Shown: piece after piece, positions 33,552 through 42,261 of the stretch
Position numbering within the stretch: position 1 is the first letter of the stretch
Layout: every line of letters begins with the position of its first letter
NCBI RefSeq assembly: GCF_018613675.1
Contig: NZ_JAGGPQ010000025.1
Coordinates: 61,020-125,019, forward strand
Direction: 5' to 3'
Source: Arthrobacter sp. ISL-85
Lineage (GTDB): Bacteria; Actinomycetota; Actinomycetes; Actinomycetales; Micrococcaceae
Length of the DNA: 64,000 nt
The notes under the pieces: model-generated
The model's database searches: none
The model's input: the letters and a program-made list of their open reading frames with translations, nothing else
What the model was told of the DNA's origin: nothing
Position numbers and translations under genes: made by a program

Positions 33552-33791
33552 ATGCAGACCTTCCATCTCACGTTCCTTTATCCGATAGATGGCAGTGACA
33601 AGCGGAGTCAGTCCAAACCGCAGCAGTTCGAAGCCGAATCTTTCGAGGCTGCCAAACGCGTGGCGGATGGGCTGATCGAACGCGAGAACAGGACGCACCG
33701 AACGATAGACGTGGCTGTCCTCGCCAGGATTGACGATGACCTGACGGAGATTACTCGATGGGTTCGGAAGAGCGGATGGATGGATGCGTAG
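33552..33791 (+). CDS. Small hypothetical protein, 79 residues
   Basis: The family is not recognised. The soluble, charged product begins MQTFHLTFLYPIDGSDKRSQ and has a central helix EAESFEAAKRVADGLIERE followed by a beta-rich end (TIDVAVLARIDDDLTEITRW). The pattern of a short sheet, helix and sheet suggests a compact alpha/beta domain. It is flanked by a strong hairpin upstream and a textbook terminator 11 bases after its stop, which supports a real transcription unit. It lies in the decayed mobile island and may be a leftover cargo gene. GC content is a little lower than in the neighbouring housekeeping genes. Confidence 0.6.
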   Translation: MQTFHLTFLYPIDGSDKRSQSKPQQFEAESFEAAKRVADGLIERENRTHRTIDVAVLARIDDDLTEITRWVRKSGWMDA

Positions 33792-33802
33792 TGGAGCCGC
33801 TG

Positions 33803-33838
33803 AAAAGCCCCGGGCCTACTGGCAGGACCGGGGCTTTT
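33803..33838 (+). terminator. Intrinsic terminator after the 79-residue gene
   Basis: AAAAGCCCCGG (33803-33813) pairs perfectly with CCGGGGCTTTT (33828-33838) around a 14-base loop. Confidence 0.85.
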
Positions 33839-34058
33839 CGGCGGGCCTGGAGGCGACCGTCTGACATCGATCTGAGCATCTCCGCAATGCGCTTGCGCCG
33901 TACCCTTGACACGGTTCTGGAGCTGCCGGCCTGGCAACGATGGCTTGGTAGTCCTCATCAGTAAAGCGATTCAGCCGACCGATCCTTGCGTGAGGCCATT
34001 TACCTGCCGTGCACGTGCGGCGCACTGTATCCGTGGATACGTTGAGCTTGGCGGCGAG
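33816..34058 (-). pseudogene. Excisionase / helix-turn-helix gene remnant
   Basis: The minus strand reads LAAKLNVSTDTVRR, then KWPHARIGRLNRFTDEDYQAIVA, the helix-turn-helix and wing of small phage-type excisionases or MerR-like DNA-binding proteins (usually E-[DE]-L-A-A-x-L-x-V-S...R-x-G-x-x-x-R-F). Two stop codons (TGA TAG) stand immediately upstream, where the leading ED-box should continue, and no start precedes the motif. It is therefore a broken gene. It fits with the integrase remnant as the xis of the same vanished element. Confidence 0.7.
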
Positions 34059-34100
34059 CTATCAGTCCTCATAGGAGCCTCTATAGGGGCAATAAATAGA

Positions 34101-34143
34101 GGGATGTGGCTCCCCCGAAAGTAGTTGCCTGGAGCCACATCCC
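34101..34143. repeat. 13-bp perfect inverted repeat
   Basis: GGGATGTGGCTCC (34101-34113) and its complement (34131-34143) with a 17-base loop. There is no T-tract on the plus strand; TCTATTTATT follows on the minus strand. Confidence 0.6.
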
Positions 34144-34255
34144 ACGGGTGACGATACATGTGGTCGGAATCACAGATTTGACGGAAACAATAAGTTTGCT
34201 TATGGTTGTAATGGCTTCCGGTCACCCCCCAAATTACCGGAGGCCACCTCCCTAG

Positions 34256-34302
34256 AAACACCCCCACGCTTGAGTCCGGCCGATTCGCGTGGGGGTGTTT
34301 TT
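34256..34302. terminator. Strong bidirectional terminator
   Basis: AAACACCCCCACGC (34256-34269) pairs perfectly with 34287-34300, followed by TT. A-tract and T-tract flanks allow function in both directions. Confidence 0.8.
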
Positions 34303-34380
34303 CTTTGTCCGACAGGTTTGTCACTCCCTCCACCTACTGTGCTCTCCGTGGTGAAAATCGACCTGTAAGCCGTTGGCCGG

Positions 34381-34754
34381 ATGCTGAACCGGGGCAGGTT
34401 TGTTTACGGCATAGGCAGCTTCACCCTTGAGGACAACAATTACGAGTACCTGACACCGAGGTATGAGGGTGCACCAGAGGCCGTGCATTCGTGGGAGTAC
34501 GGCAAGTGGCCAAAGGTGCGGGCTGCAATCCCTTTATTGGACGGCGGGACGGTCAGCGTCTATGGGCGGCGTCACGCTGGAACCATACGCAGATCATCGT
34601 TTCCTGGCAGGATGACGGACTGCACCCGCAAGGGGCATGGATCCTGGCCGGGCTTGGGCCGGAGGTCCCGTCCGGCTGCCCGGACTACCTCTCCAAGTGG
34701 CGGGGGATCGGATTCGGATACCGGGCAGCAGTACCAAGTATCCTGAGTTTGTAG
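34381..34754 (+). pseudogene. Frameshifted hypothetical gene
   Basis: The first frame encodes MLNRGRFVYGIGSFTLED, then YLTPRYEGAPEAVHSWEYGKWPKV and GGTVSVYG. At about 34565 the sense passes to another frame reading ASRWNHTQIIVSWQDDG, then GAWILAGLGPEVPSG and SKWRGIGFGYRA, ending at 34754. Both parts have natural protein composition, whereas the continuation of the first frame is an Arg/Ser/Gly-rich shadow. A one-base indel best explains this. The family is not recognised. It is the last item of the decayed island before the peptide transporter cluster. Confidence 0.5.
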
Positions 34755-34811
34755 GGCGTGATCGCAGCGGCCCCAGTCCCCTCCGGAGAGGGAAAACCAC
34801 AAGGAGGCGGC

Positions 34812-36575
34812 ATGCCGGTCCGGCGTCTGATGCAGTTGCTTATTGCCTCGTTGGCGGCTGCCCTGGTTCTTTCGGGTTGTTCGGGCGCCAGCGCCCCGTC
34901 CGTGGTGGTGGGGGAGGCCAAGCGCGGCGGCAGTGTCACCGTGGCCGAGGTCAACGCATTCTCCTCGTTCAACCCCTACAGCGCCAACGGCAACACCGAC
35001 ATCAACTCCAAGATCGGTGCCATCACGCACTCGGGCTTTTTCTACCTCGACGCCAGCTCCAGGGTGGTCCGCAACGACAAGTTCGGGCACTTCGAAAAGG
35101 TCTCGGACCAGCCGCTCAAGGTGAAGTACACGGTCAACGACGGCGTGAAGTGGTCGGACGGCGCCCAGATCGGAGCTGCCGACCTCCTGCTGAGCTGGGC
35201 CGCAGGGTCGGGTTACTTCGACGACGTCGACCCCGCCGCCGCCGGCAAGGGCACCAAGTACTTCTCGGTTGCCTCCGACACCACAGGGCTGGCGGGTACC
35301 CTGTTTCCCGAAATCGGGTCGGACGGCCGTTCCATCACCATCGAGTACGCCGCACCGTACGCTGACTGGGAAGTGGCGTTCGACGTCGGACTCCCGGCCC
35401 ACGTGGTCGCGGCCAAGAGCGGGCTCAACGATGAGCAAGACCTGGTCAAGCTGCTTAAGGACACGCCGCGCGGCAACCCGGACAAGCCGGCGCCGCACCC
35501 GGCCCTCAAAAAGGTCAGCGACTTCTGGAACACCGGTTTCAACACAAAATCCGTTCCGGACGACCCCGCGCTCTACCTGTCCAGCGGTCCCTACATCGTG
35601 CGCGACATCGTGCCGGAAGTGTCGATGAAGCTGGTCCGCAACCGGGACTACGTGTGGGGCGCGGAACCTTGGCTGGACGAGATCAATGTCAGGTTCACGG
35701 GCGCAGTGCCGGCGGCAGTTGATGCCCTGCGCAACGGCCAGGCAGACATCATCTCGCCCCAGCCCTCGGCTGCCACGGACAATCTGCTCACCGGCCTGTC
35801 AGGCCAAGGGATCACCGTTGAACGGTACAAACAGTCCGGCTACGACCATCTGGACCTCAGCTTCTCCGGGCCGTTCGCCGACAAGGATGTCAGGGAAGCC
35901 TTCCTCAAAACGGTGCCGCGGCAGGCGATCGTGGACGCCGTGGTGGGAACCCAGGGGCCGGACAACGCGCCGCTGGATTCGCAGGTGTTCCTGCCCGGTC
36001 AGCCCAAGTACGACGACACCGTGAAGAACAACGGGTCTTCCGATTACGCCAAGGTGGACATTGATGGGGCCAAGAAGCTCCTGAAGGATGCCACTCCCAG
36101 CATCCGCATTCTTTATAACCGGGACAATCCGAACCGGGCAAAAGCGTTCGCCCTCATCCGCGATTCAGCCGGGCTGGCGGGATTCCGGGTTATCGACGGC
36201 GGGCAGGGAAGCGCGGACTGGGCTGCCGCGCTAAGCCGGGGTGGCTATGACGCCGCCCTGTCGGGCTGGATCGGGTCAGAGGCCGGTGTCAGCAGGGTGC
36301 CGCAGATCTTCCGGACCGGGGCAGGCAGCAACTTCACGGGATATTCCGACGGCGACGCGGACAAGGTCATGGAGCAACTGGCCGTGACCACCGACCTGGG
36401 CAAACAGGACGAGCTCCTGGCCGAAATCGACAAGCACATCTGGGAGGACGCGTACGGCCTCCCGCTCTACCAGACCCTGGGAACAACGGCCTTCAGTTCC
36501 CGTGTCACCGGCGTCAAGACCAGCCCCGGGCCACTCGGCGTGTGGTGGAACGTGTGGGAGTGGCGGCTGTCCTAG
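34812..36575 (+). CDS. Peptide-type ABC transporter substrate-binding lipoprotein (family 5)
   Basis: The 587-residue family 5 binding protein has a signal peptide with lipobox (AALVLSGC, Cys at about 23). The start of the ligand domain is KRGGSVTVAEVNAFSSFNPYSANGNTD, followed by long lobes typical of oligopeptide-binding proteins. It resembles the actinobacterial LpqW/DppA-like branch, so both peptide binding and a cell-wall regulatory role are possible. The ATG follows a perfect AAGGAGG at seven bases, and the upstream in-frame start at 34758 is not needed. It stands before a second binding protein and a full set of permease and ATPase genes. Confidence 0.88.
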   Translation: MPVRRLMQLLIASLAAALVLSGCSGASAPSVVVGEAKRGGSVTVAEVNAFSSFNPYSANGNTDINSKIGAITHSGFFYLDASSRVVRNDKFGHFEKVSDQPLKVKYTVNDGVKWSDGAQIGAADLLLSWAAGSGYFDDVDPAAAGKGTKYFSVASDTTGLAGTLFPEIGSDGRSITIEYAAPYADWEVAFDVGLPAHVVAAKSGLNDEQDLVKLLKDTPRGNPDKPAPHPALKKVSDFWNTGFNTKSVPDDPALYLSSGPYIVRDIVPEVSMKLVRNRDYVWGAEPWLDEINVRFTGAVPAAVDALRNGQADIISPQPSAATDNLLTGLSGQGITVERYKQSGYDHLDLSFSGPFADKDVREAFLKTVPRQAIVDAVVGTQGPDNAPLDSQVFLPGQPKYDDTVKNNGSSDYAKVDIDGAKKLLKDATPSIRILYNRDNPNRAKAFALIRDSAGLAGFRVIDGGQGSADWAAALSRGGYDAALSGWIGSEAGVSRVPQIFRTGAGSNFTGYSDGDADKVMEQLAVTTDLGKQDELLAEIDKHIWEDAYGLPLYQTLGTTAFSSRVTGVKTSPGPLGVWWNVWEWRLS

Positions 36576-36741
36576 CTGCAGCCACGCCCTGTTTAGGGCC
36601 CTTTGGCCCTTGCGGCGCCGATTCGCCGTCAGGCTTACCGGCGAGTAGCATGTGACGTGCCTAACTATCCACCCTTGAATGCGGCATTGCACTGCGCCGG
36701 TCACGGTTTGGCAACGGAGTACCAATATCTGGACTACGTGC

Positions 36742-36753
36742 GGTTAGGCTAAC
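36742..36753 (+). promoter_or_regulatory. DtxR/IdeR-like palindrome upstream of the second binding-protein gene
   Basis: GGTTAGGCTAAC matches the centre of the IdeR/DtxR box (AGGTTAGSCTAACCT) at all twelve positions, with mismatches only outside. A TATTAT -10-like hexamer starts at 36757, so the site would sit in the promoter spacer. Confidence 0.45.
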
Positions 36754-36853
36754 TCGTATTATGTAGGTTTCGTCACAGCGCTGAGCTGCGTCCGGCCTGC
36801 GGGGAAGCACAAGATTCCCCTATATCTCTCTCCCACAACTCATAGGAGGCGGA

Positions 36854-38542
36854 ATGCGTTTTACGCGCACTTCCAAAGCATTGGGCATCGTGGCCATCGC
36901 CGCGCTTGCCCTGACCGGATGCGGCACCGGCGGCGGTGGCAGCAACGACGGTGCCAGCAGTGCCGCCGGCGATCCGAACAAGGTCATCACGGCCTACAGC
37001 AACGAACCACAAAACCCGTTGCTGCCGGCCAACACCAACGAGGTCTACGGCGGCCGGGTCGTCAACCTGCTGTTCGAAGGCCTTCGCAGCTACGACGCAA
37101 ACGGCAAGGCCGTCAATGCGCTGGCCGATTCCATCGAGTCGTCCGACGCACAGAACTGGACCATCAAGGTCAAGCAGGGCCAGAAGTTCACCAATGGTGA
37201 AGCCATCACGGCCAAGACGTTCGTTGACTCCTGGAACTTCGCCGCCAACTCCAAGAACCTGCAGAACAACGGATTCTTCTTTGAATCCATCGCAGGCTAC
37301 GACGATGTCTCTGCCGTAGATTCCACCAAGGGTGCTGATGGCAAGACCACCACCACGCCCGCCCCCAAGGCTGACAAGATGTCCGGTCTCCAGGCAACCG
37401 ATGATTCCACCATCACGGTTAAGCTCGCGCAGCCTGAAGCTGACTGGTCCCTGCGCCTTGGCTACTCGGCGTTTTACCCGTTGCCTTCCGCAGCCCTGGC
37501 TGACCCCAAGACCTACGGCGAGAACCCGGTAGGAAACGGTCCCTACAAGTTCGAGAAGCAGGGTTCCTGGGTCCACGACCAGTCCATCACGCTCGTAAAG
37601 AACCCTGACTACAACGGCACCCGTGCAGCGAAGAACGGCGGCGTGACCTTCAAGTTCTACACCGATCCGGGCCCCGCATACACGGACCTTCAGTCAGACA
37701 ACCTGGACATCACTGACGTTCTGCCGTCCAACGCACTGAAGACCTACGTCAACGACTTCCCGGACCGGAACGCCACCAAGGCCGTCGCCACCGATTCCAC
37801 CCTGAACATCCCGGGCTACAACCCGAACTTCCAGGGAGAAGCTGGCAAGCTGCGCCGCCAGGCACTGTCCTACGCCATCAACCGCGAGGAAATCGCCAAG
37901 GTGGTCTTCAACGGCACCCGCACCCCGGCCAAGGCATTCGCCCCGCCGGTCATCGATGGCTTCAAGGAAGGCATCAAGGGCAGCGAAGTCCTGAACTTCG
38001 ATCCCGCGAAGGCCAAGGACCTGTGGGCGCAGGCCGACAAGATCCAGCCGTATGACGCTTCCAAGCCGCTCCAGATTGCCTCCAACACCGACGGCGGCAA
38101 CAAGGAATGGATTGACGCTGTCGCCAACGGCTTCAAGAACAACCTCGGCATCCAGGCTGAGATCCAGCCCTTCGCCAAGTTCGCTGAAGTCCTGAACCTG
38201 CGCAAGTCCCAGCAGCTGCCGGGCCTGACCCGCGCAGGCTGGCAGGGTGACTACCCGTCGCTCTACAACTTCCTGGGACCGGTCTGGGCAACGGGCGCTT
38301 CCTCCAACTACGAGAAGTACTCGAACCCCGAGTTCGACAAGCTCCTCAAGGATGGCCTGGCCGCCAAGAGCACCGACGAGGCCAACGCCAAGTTCAACCA
38401 GGCGCAGGAGATCCTGTTCCAGGACCTGCCGGGCCTGCCGCTTTGGGACCAGGCACGGCCGATCGTGTGGAGCAACAACATCACGAAGGCCGAGACCGGC
38501 TGGAACGGTGAAATCCTCTACTACGGCATTACCGCAAAGTAG
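36854..38542 (+). CDS. dppA: Peptide ABC transporter substrate-binding lipoprotein, DppA/OppA-like
   Basis: The 562-residue family 5 binding protein has signal peptide and lipobox ALALTGC (Cys at 23), a Gly/Ser-rich tether, then VITAYSNEPQNPLLPANTNEVYGGRVVNLLFEGL. The interior contains GENPVGNGPYKFEKQGSWVHDQS, characteristic for oligopeptide-binding proteins. It captures peptides outside the membrane for the permeases that follow. The ATG has a strong AGGAGGCGGA site. It is 126 bases ahead of the permease genes, with a hairpin (38571-38601) between. A candidate iron-regulator box lies in its promoter. Confidence 0.92.
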   Translation: MRFTRTSKALGIVAIAALALTGCGTGGGGSNDGASSAAGDPNKVITAYSNEPQNPLLPANTNEVYGGRVVNLLFEGLRSYDANGKAVNALADSIESSDAQNWTIKVKQGQKFTNGEAITAKTFVDSWNFAANSKNLQNNGFFFESIAGYDDVSAVDSTKGADGKTTTTPAPKADKMSGLQATDDSTITVKLAQPEADWSLRLGYSAFYPLPSAALADPKTYGENPVGNGPYKFEKQGSWVHDQSITLVKNPDYNGTRAAKNGGVTFKFYTDPGPAYTDLQSDNLDITDVLPSNALKTYVNDFPDRNATKAVATDSTLNIPGYNPNFQGEAGKLRRQALSYAINREEIAKVVFNGTRTPAKAFAPPVIDGFKEGIKGSEVLNFDPAKAKDLWAQADKIQPYDASKPLQIASNTDGGNKEWIDAVANGFKNNLGIQAEIQPFAKFAEVLNLRKSQQLPGLTRAGWQGDYPSLYNFLGPVWATGASSNYEKYSNPEFDKLLKDGLAAKSTDEANAKFNQAQEILFQDLPGLPLWDQARPIVWSNNITKAETGWNGEILYYGITAK

Positions 38543-38570
38543 TCACCAGATCTAACTTGCCGTCAGGCTG

Positions 38571-38601
38571 ATGGGGGTTCCGGTTCCGTCCGGGCCCCCA
38601 T
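38571..38601 (+). promoter_or_regulatory. Intercistronic hairpin between binding protein and permease genes
   Basis: ATGGGGG (38571-38577) pairs with CCCCCAT (38595-38601). Such hairpins after a binding-protein gene often stabilise its mRNA or partly terminate, giving more binding protein than permease. Confidence 0.5.
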
Positions 38602-38668
38602 TGGCTTGCAAGCGGCAGGAAGGCATTCATGAACGCGTTTTCCCCCTTACCGGAAGGCAGGTGATCCT

Positions 38669-39598
38669 GTGATCCGGTTCATTCTGCGCCGACTCCTGCA
38701 GGTGATCCCTGTTTTCATCGGCACTACCCTTTTGGTGTACTACATGGTGTTCGCCCTGCCCGGCGATCCCATCGCCGCGCTGTTCGGCGACCGCCAGCCC
38801 CCGCAGGCCGTCATTGACACCCTGCGCAGCCAGTACAACCTGGACCAGCCGTTCTGGGTCCAGTACGGCCTGTTCCTCAAAAACCTCTTCACCTTCAACC
38901 TGGGCAACGACTTCACCGGCCAGCCCATCGCCGCCAGCCTTGCCCGTGTCTTCCCCGTGACGGCGATGCTCGCCGTCGAGGCACTCGCCATCCAGGCCAT
39001 TTTCGGGGTTGCGTTCGGCGTCTTCGCCGGCCTGCGCCGTGGCGGCTGGTTCGACTCCACCGTCCTGGTGGCTTCCCTGGTTGTGATCGCAGTCCCCACC
39101 TTCGTCCTGGGCTTCGTTTTCCAGCTCGTCTTCGGCGTGCAGCTCGGCTGGGCCAAACCCACCGTGGGCGCCAACGCCAACTGGGGAACCCTGCTGTTGC
39201 CGGCAGTGGTTTTGGGACTCGTCTCCTTCGCCTATGTCCTCCGGCTGACCCGCGCGTCAGTCAGCGAGAACATGAACGCCGACTATGTGCGGACAGCCAC
39301 CGCCAAAGGCCTTTCCCGGCCGCGGGTGGTCCTGGCCCATATCCTGCGCAACTCGCTGATCCCCGTGGTGACCTACCTGGGCGCCAACCTGGGCGGCTTG
39401 ATGGGCGGTGCCATTGTTACGGAGGGCATCTTCAACGTTCCCGGCGTAGGCAACAAGCTCTACCAGGCTGTTCTTCGCAGTGAAGGCCCCACCATCGTCT
39501 CCATCGTCAGCGTGCTGGTGCTGGTGTTCGTGGTAGCCAACCTGCTTGTCGATCTCCTGTACGCCTGGCTTGACCCGAGGATCCGCTATGACCAGTAA
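38669..39598 (+). CDS. dppB: Peptide ABC transporter permease, DppB-like
   Basis: The 309-residue permease starts IRFILRRLLQVIPVFIGTTLLVYYMVFALPGDP, the DppB/OppB signature with an extracellular loop after the first helix. The coupling motif TATAKGLSRPRVVLAHILRNSL is followed by helices ending YAWLDPRIRY. It forms a heterodimer with the next gene product. GTG start. The stop overlaps the following gene by eleven bases. Confidence 0.94.
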   Translation: MIRFILRRLLQVIPVFIGTTLLVYYMVFALPGDPIAALFGDRQPPQAVIDTLRSQYNLDQPFWVQYGLFLKNLFTFNLGNDFTGQPIAASLARVFPVTAMLAVEALAIQAIFGVAFGVFAGLRRGGWFDSTVLVASLVVIAVPTFVLGFVFQLVFGVQLGWAKPTVGANANWGTLLLPAVVLGLVSFAYVLRLTRASVSENMNADYVRTATAKGLSRPRVVLAHILRNSLIPVVTYLGANLGGLMGGAIVTEGIFNVPGVGNKLYQAVLRSEGPTIVSIVSVLVLVFVVANLLVDLLYAWLDPRIRYDQ

Positions 39599-40532
39599 TA
39601 ACAGCCACTTCGTGGCCCCCATCGACGAGACACCGCTGCAGGCAACGGACGCCGTCAAGACTGACCAGGCCCCGCTCAGCCTGTGGGCAGACGCGTGGCG
39701 CAAGCTCCGCCGTCGGCCGCTGTTCATTATCTCGGCACTGCTGATCATTGCCTTGATCGTGATTGCTTTGTTCCCGGGCCTCTTCACGTCTACCCCGCCC
39801 AACGCAGGCTGCGAGCTTTCCAATTCAGAAGGCGCCCCCACCGCCGGGCACCCCTTCGGCTTCACCTTCCAAGGCTGCGACGTGTACTCCAGGGTCATCC
39901 ACGGCACCCAGGCCTCCCTTTCCGTTGGCCTGCTTTCCGTACTGTGCGTGCTGGTCATCGGCGTGACGCTCGGCGCACTTGCCGGTTACTACGGCGGCTG
40001 GATCGATGCCGTACTGGCCCGGCTGGGCGACATCTTCTTCGCCCTGCCGCTCGTCCTGGGCGCGCTGGTAATCACGCAGCTGCCGCTGTTCCGCGAGAAC
40101 AAGAGCGTGTGGACGGTGGTGTTCGTTATCGCGCTCCTGGCCTGGCCGCAGATGGCCCGCATCACCCGTGGCGCGGTCATCGAGGTACGGAACGCGGACT
40201 TCGTCACCGCTGCCCGCGCCCTTGGGGTGTCCAAGTTCGGCGCCCTGCTGCGCCACGTCCTGCCGAATGCGCTTGCTCCCATCATCGTCCTGGCGACGCT
40301 GGAGCTTGGCGTGTTCATCGTGGCCGAAGCCACCCTGTCCTTCCTGGGCATCGGTTTGCCGCAGAGCATCATGTCCTGGGGTAATGACATCGCAGGGGCA
40401 CAGGCATCGATCAGGACCCGGCCGGAAATCATGCTCTACCCGGCCGCGGCGCTGTCCATCACGGTACTGAGCTTCATCATGCTGGGCGACGCCGTGCGTG
40501 ACGCCCTCGACCCGAAGAGCCGTCAGCGATGA
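39588..40532 (+). CDS. dppC: Peptide ABC transporter permease, DppC-like
   Basis: The 314-residue permease has the usual DppC order: a cytoplasmic N-terminus with SLWADAWRKLRRRPLF, the first helix IISALLIIALIVIALFPGLF, an outside loop with two Cys (NAGCELSN, FQGCDVYS), and the core with coupling motif TAARALGVSKFGALLRHVLPNAL. The last segment LGDAVRDALDPKSRQR is typical. ATG 39588 overlaps dppB, and its TGA overlaps the next ATG as ATGA. The run from dppB to the ATPase gene is thus fully coupled. Confidence 0.94.
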   Translation: MTSNNSHFVAPIDETPLQATDAVKTDQAPLSLWADAWRKLRRRPLFIISALLIIALIVIALFPGLFTSTPPNAGCELSNSEGAPTAGHPFGFTFQGCDVYSRVIHGTQASLSVGLLSVLCVLVIGVTLGALAGYYGGWIDAVLARLGDIFFALPLVLGALVITQLPLFRENKSVWTVVFVIALLAWPQMARITRGAVIEVRNADFVTAARALGVSKFGALLRHVLPNALAPIIVLATLELGVFIVAEATLSFLGIGLPQSIMSWGNDIAGAQASIRTRPEIMLYPAAALSITVLSFIMLGDAVRDALDPKSRQR

Positions 40533-42250
40533 GAGATAAAGAGATGACAAGTCCAGACGTCCGCATTGACGAGACCGGTGCCACCGGCGTCCGGCCGCTG
40601 CTCGAAATCCGCGACCTCGCCATCACCTTCAAGACCGGCAGCGGTGAGGTCAAGGCGGTGCGGAATGCGCATCTGACCATCATGCCCGGCGAGACGGTGG
40701 CCATCGTGGGGGAGTCCGGCTCCGGCAAGTCCACCACCGCACTGGCCGCCATCGGCCTCCTGCCCAACAACGGCAAGGTGTCCGGCGGCCAGATCCTGCT
40801 CGACGGCGAGGACATCGCCCATGCCAGCGAGCAGCGCATGATCGAGCTGCGCGGCAACACTATTGGCATGGTCCCGCAGGACCCCATGTCCAACCTGAAC
40901 CCGGTGTGGAAGATCGGCTACCAGGTCCGGGAAACACTGCGGGCGAACGGCCGGCCCAGCGGACCGGACGATATCGCCAAGGTGCTGTCCCAGGCGGGGC
41001 TGCCGGACGCTAAGCGCCGGGCCAACCAGTACCCGCACGAGTTCTCGGGCGGCATGCGCCAGCGTGCCCTGATCGCCATTGGTCTCTCCTGCCAGCCGCG
41101 CCTGCTGATTGCGGACGAGCCGACGTCGGCCCTCGACGTCACCGTCCAGCGGCAGATCCTGGACCACCTGGAGACCATGACCAACGAGCTGGGCACCTCG
41201 GTGCTGCTCATTACCCACGACTTGGGCCTGGCAGCCGAGCGTGCCGACAAGGTCGTGGTCATGTACCAGGGCCGCGTCGTTGAAGCGGGGCCGTCGCTGG
41301 AACTGCTGCGCAATCCGCAGCACCCGTACACCAAGCGTCTCGTGGAGTCCGCACCCTCCCTTGCCAGCCGCCGCATCCAGGTGGCCAAGGAACAGGGTGT
41401 GGAGACGGCCGACCTGCTGGCGCCTGCCGCTGAAACAGTCAAGCCGGAGACCTTCCTGCAGATCCAGGACCTGCGGAAGGTCTACAAGCTCCGCTCAGGG
41501 CTGGGCAAGGCGACGGACTTCGCGGCCGTCGACGGCGTGAGCTTCGACGTCCGGCGGGGAACCACGACGGCGATCGTGGGGGAGTCGGGGTCCGGCAAGT
41601 CCACGGTGGCCAAGATGGTGCTCCAACTGGAAAAGCCGACGGACGGCAGGATCCTGTTCGACGGCGTTGACACCTCGGCCCTGAAGCCTGCCGAACTGTT
41701 CAAGTTCCGCCGGCGTGTCCAGCCGATCTTCCAGGACCCGTACGGCTCGCTCGACCCGATGTACAACATCTACCGGACGATCGAAGAACCGCTGCGCGTC
41801 CACAAGATCGGGGACCAGGCCAGCCGGGAGAAGAAGGTCCGGACACTCCTGGACCAGGTGGCCCTGCCCCAGTCCGCCATGCAGCGGTATCCGAACGAGT
41901 TGTCAGGCGGGCAGCGGCAGCGCGTCGCCATTGCGCGGGCGCTGGCGTTGGATCCCGAGGTCATCATTTGTGACGAGGCAGTTTCCGCCCTGGACGTGCT
42001 GGTGCAGGCGCAGGTGCTGAACCTGCTGGCCGATCTCCAGGCCAACCTCGGGTTGACGTACCTGTTCATCACCCACGACCTCGCTGTGGTGCGGCAAATC
42101 GCGGACCACGTGTGCGTGATGGAGAAGGGCCGCCTGGTGGAGACAGGATCCACGGACGAGGTCTTCGAATCGCCCCAGCAGGACTACACCAAGGCACTGC
42201 TCAACGCCATCCCCGGCGCGAAGCTGATGCTTCCGCCTGAGGTGGCATAG
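40529..42250 (+). CDS. Peptide ABC transporter ATPase, DppD-DppF fusion
   Basis: The 573-residue protein carries two complete ABC domains. The first has Walker A VGESGSGKSTTALA, signature FSGGMRQRALIAIGL and Walker B LLIADEPTSALDV. The second has VGESGSGKSTVAKM, LSGGQRQRVAIARAL and VIICDEAVSALDV. The separating loop contains the oligopeptide/dipeptide C-terminal motif (NPQHPYTKRLVESAPSL). In most bacteria these halves are separate DppD and DppF; fused forms are frequent in actinobacteria. Starts at 40529 (ATGA overlap with dppC) and 40544 are both possible. A strong terminator follows. Confidence 0.93.
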   Translation: MRDKEMTSPDVRIDETGATGVRPLLEIRDLAITFKTGSGEVKAVRNAHLTIMPGETVAIVGESGSGKSTTALAAIGLLPNNGKVSGGQILLDGEDIAHASEQRMIELRGNTIGMVPQDPMSNLNPVWKIGYQVRETLRANGRPSGPDDIAKVLSQAGLPDAKRRANQYPHEFSGGMRQRALIAIGLSCQPRLLIADEPTSALDVTVQRQILDHLETMTNELGTSVLLITHDLGLAAERADKVVVMYQGRVVEAGPSLELLRNPQHPYTKRLVESAPSLASRRIQVAKEQGVETADLLAPAAETVKPETFLQIQDLRKVYKLRSGLGKATDFAAVDGVSFDVRRGTTTAIVGESGSGKSTVAKMVLQLEKPTDGRILFDGVDTSALKPAELFKFRRRVQPIFQDPYGSLDPMYNIYRTIEEPLRVHKIGDQASREKKVRTLLDQVALPQSAMQRYPNELSGGQRQRVAIARALALDPEVIICDEAVSALDVLVQAQVLNLLADLQANLGLTYLFITHDLAVVRQIADHVCVMEKGRLVETGSTDEVFESPQQDYTKALLNAIPGAKLMLPPEVA

Positions 42251-42261
42251 CGGGAAGCCTC

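Larger units (their letters stand above)
34059..34380. other. Hairpin-rich non-coding stretch in the mobile island
   Basis: No credible gene. It contains a 13-bp inverted repeat (34101-34113 / 34131-34143), an imperfect hairpin around 34213-34243, and the terminator at 34256-34300. Base composition is visibly less GC-rich than its surroundings. Confidence 0.6.

Noticed and set aside
32194..34760. Defence or novel cargo system in the mobile island
   Set aside because: Only remnants of integrase and excisionase, one IS, a 79-residue protein and a frameshifted gene are present. No nuclease, methylase, toxin-antitoxin pair or CRISPR repeat could be supported.
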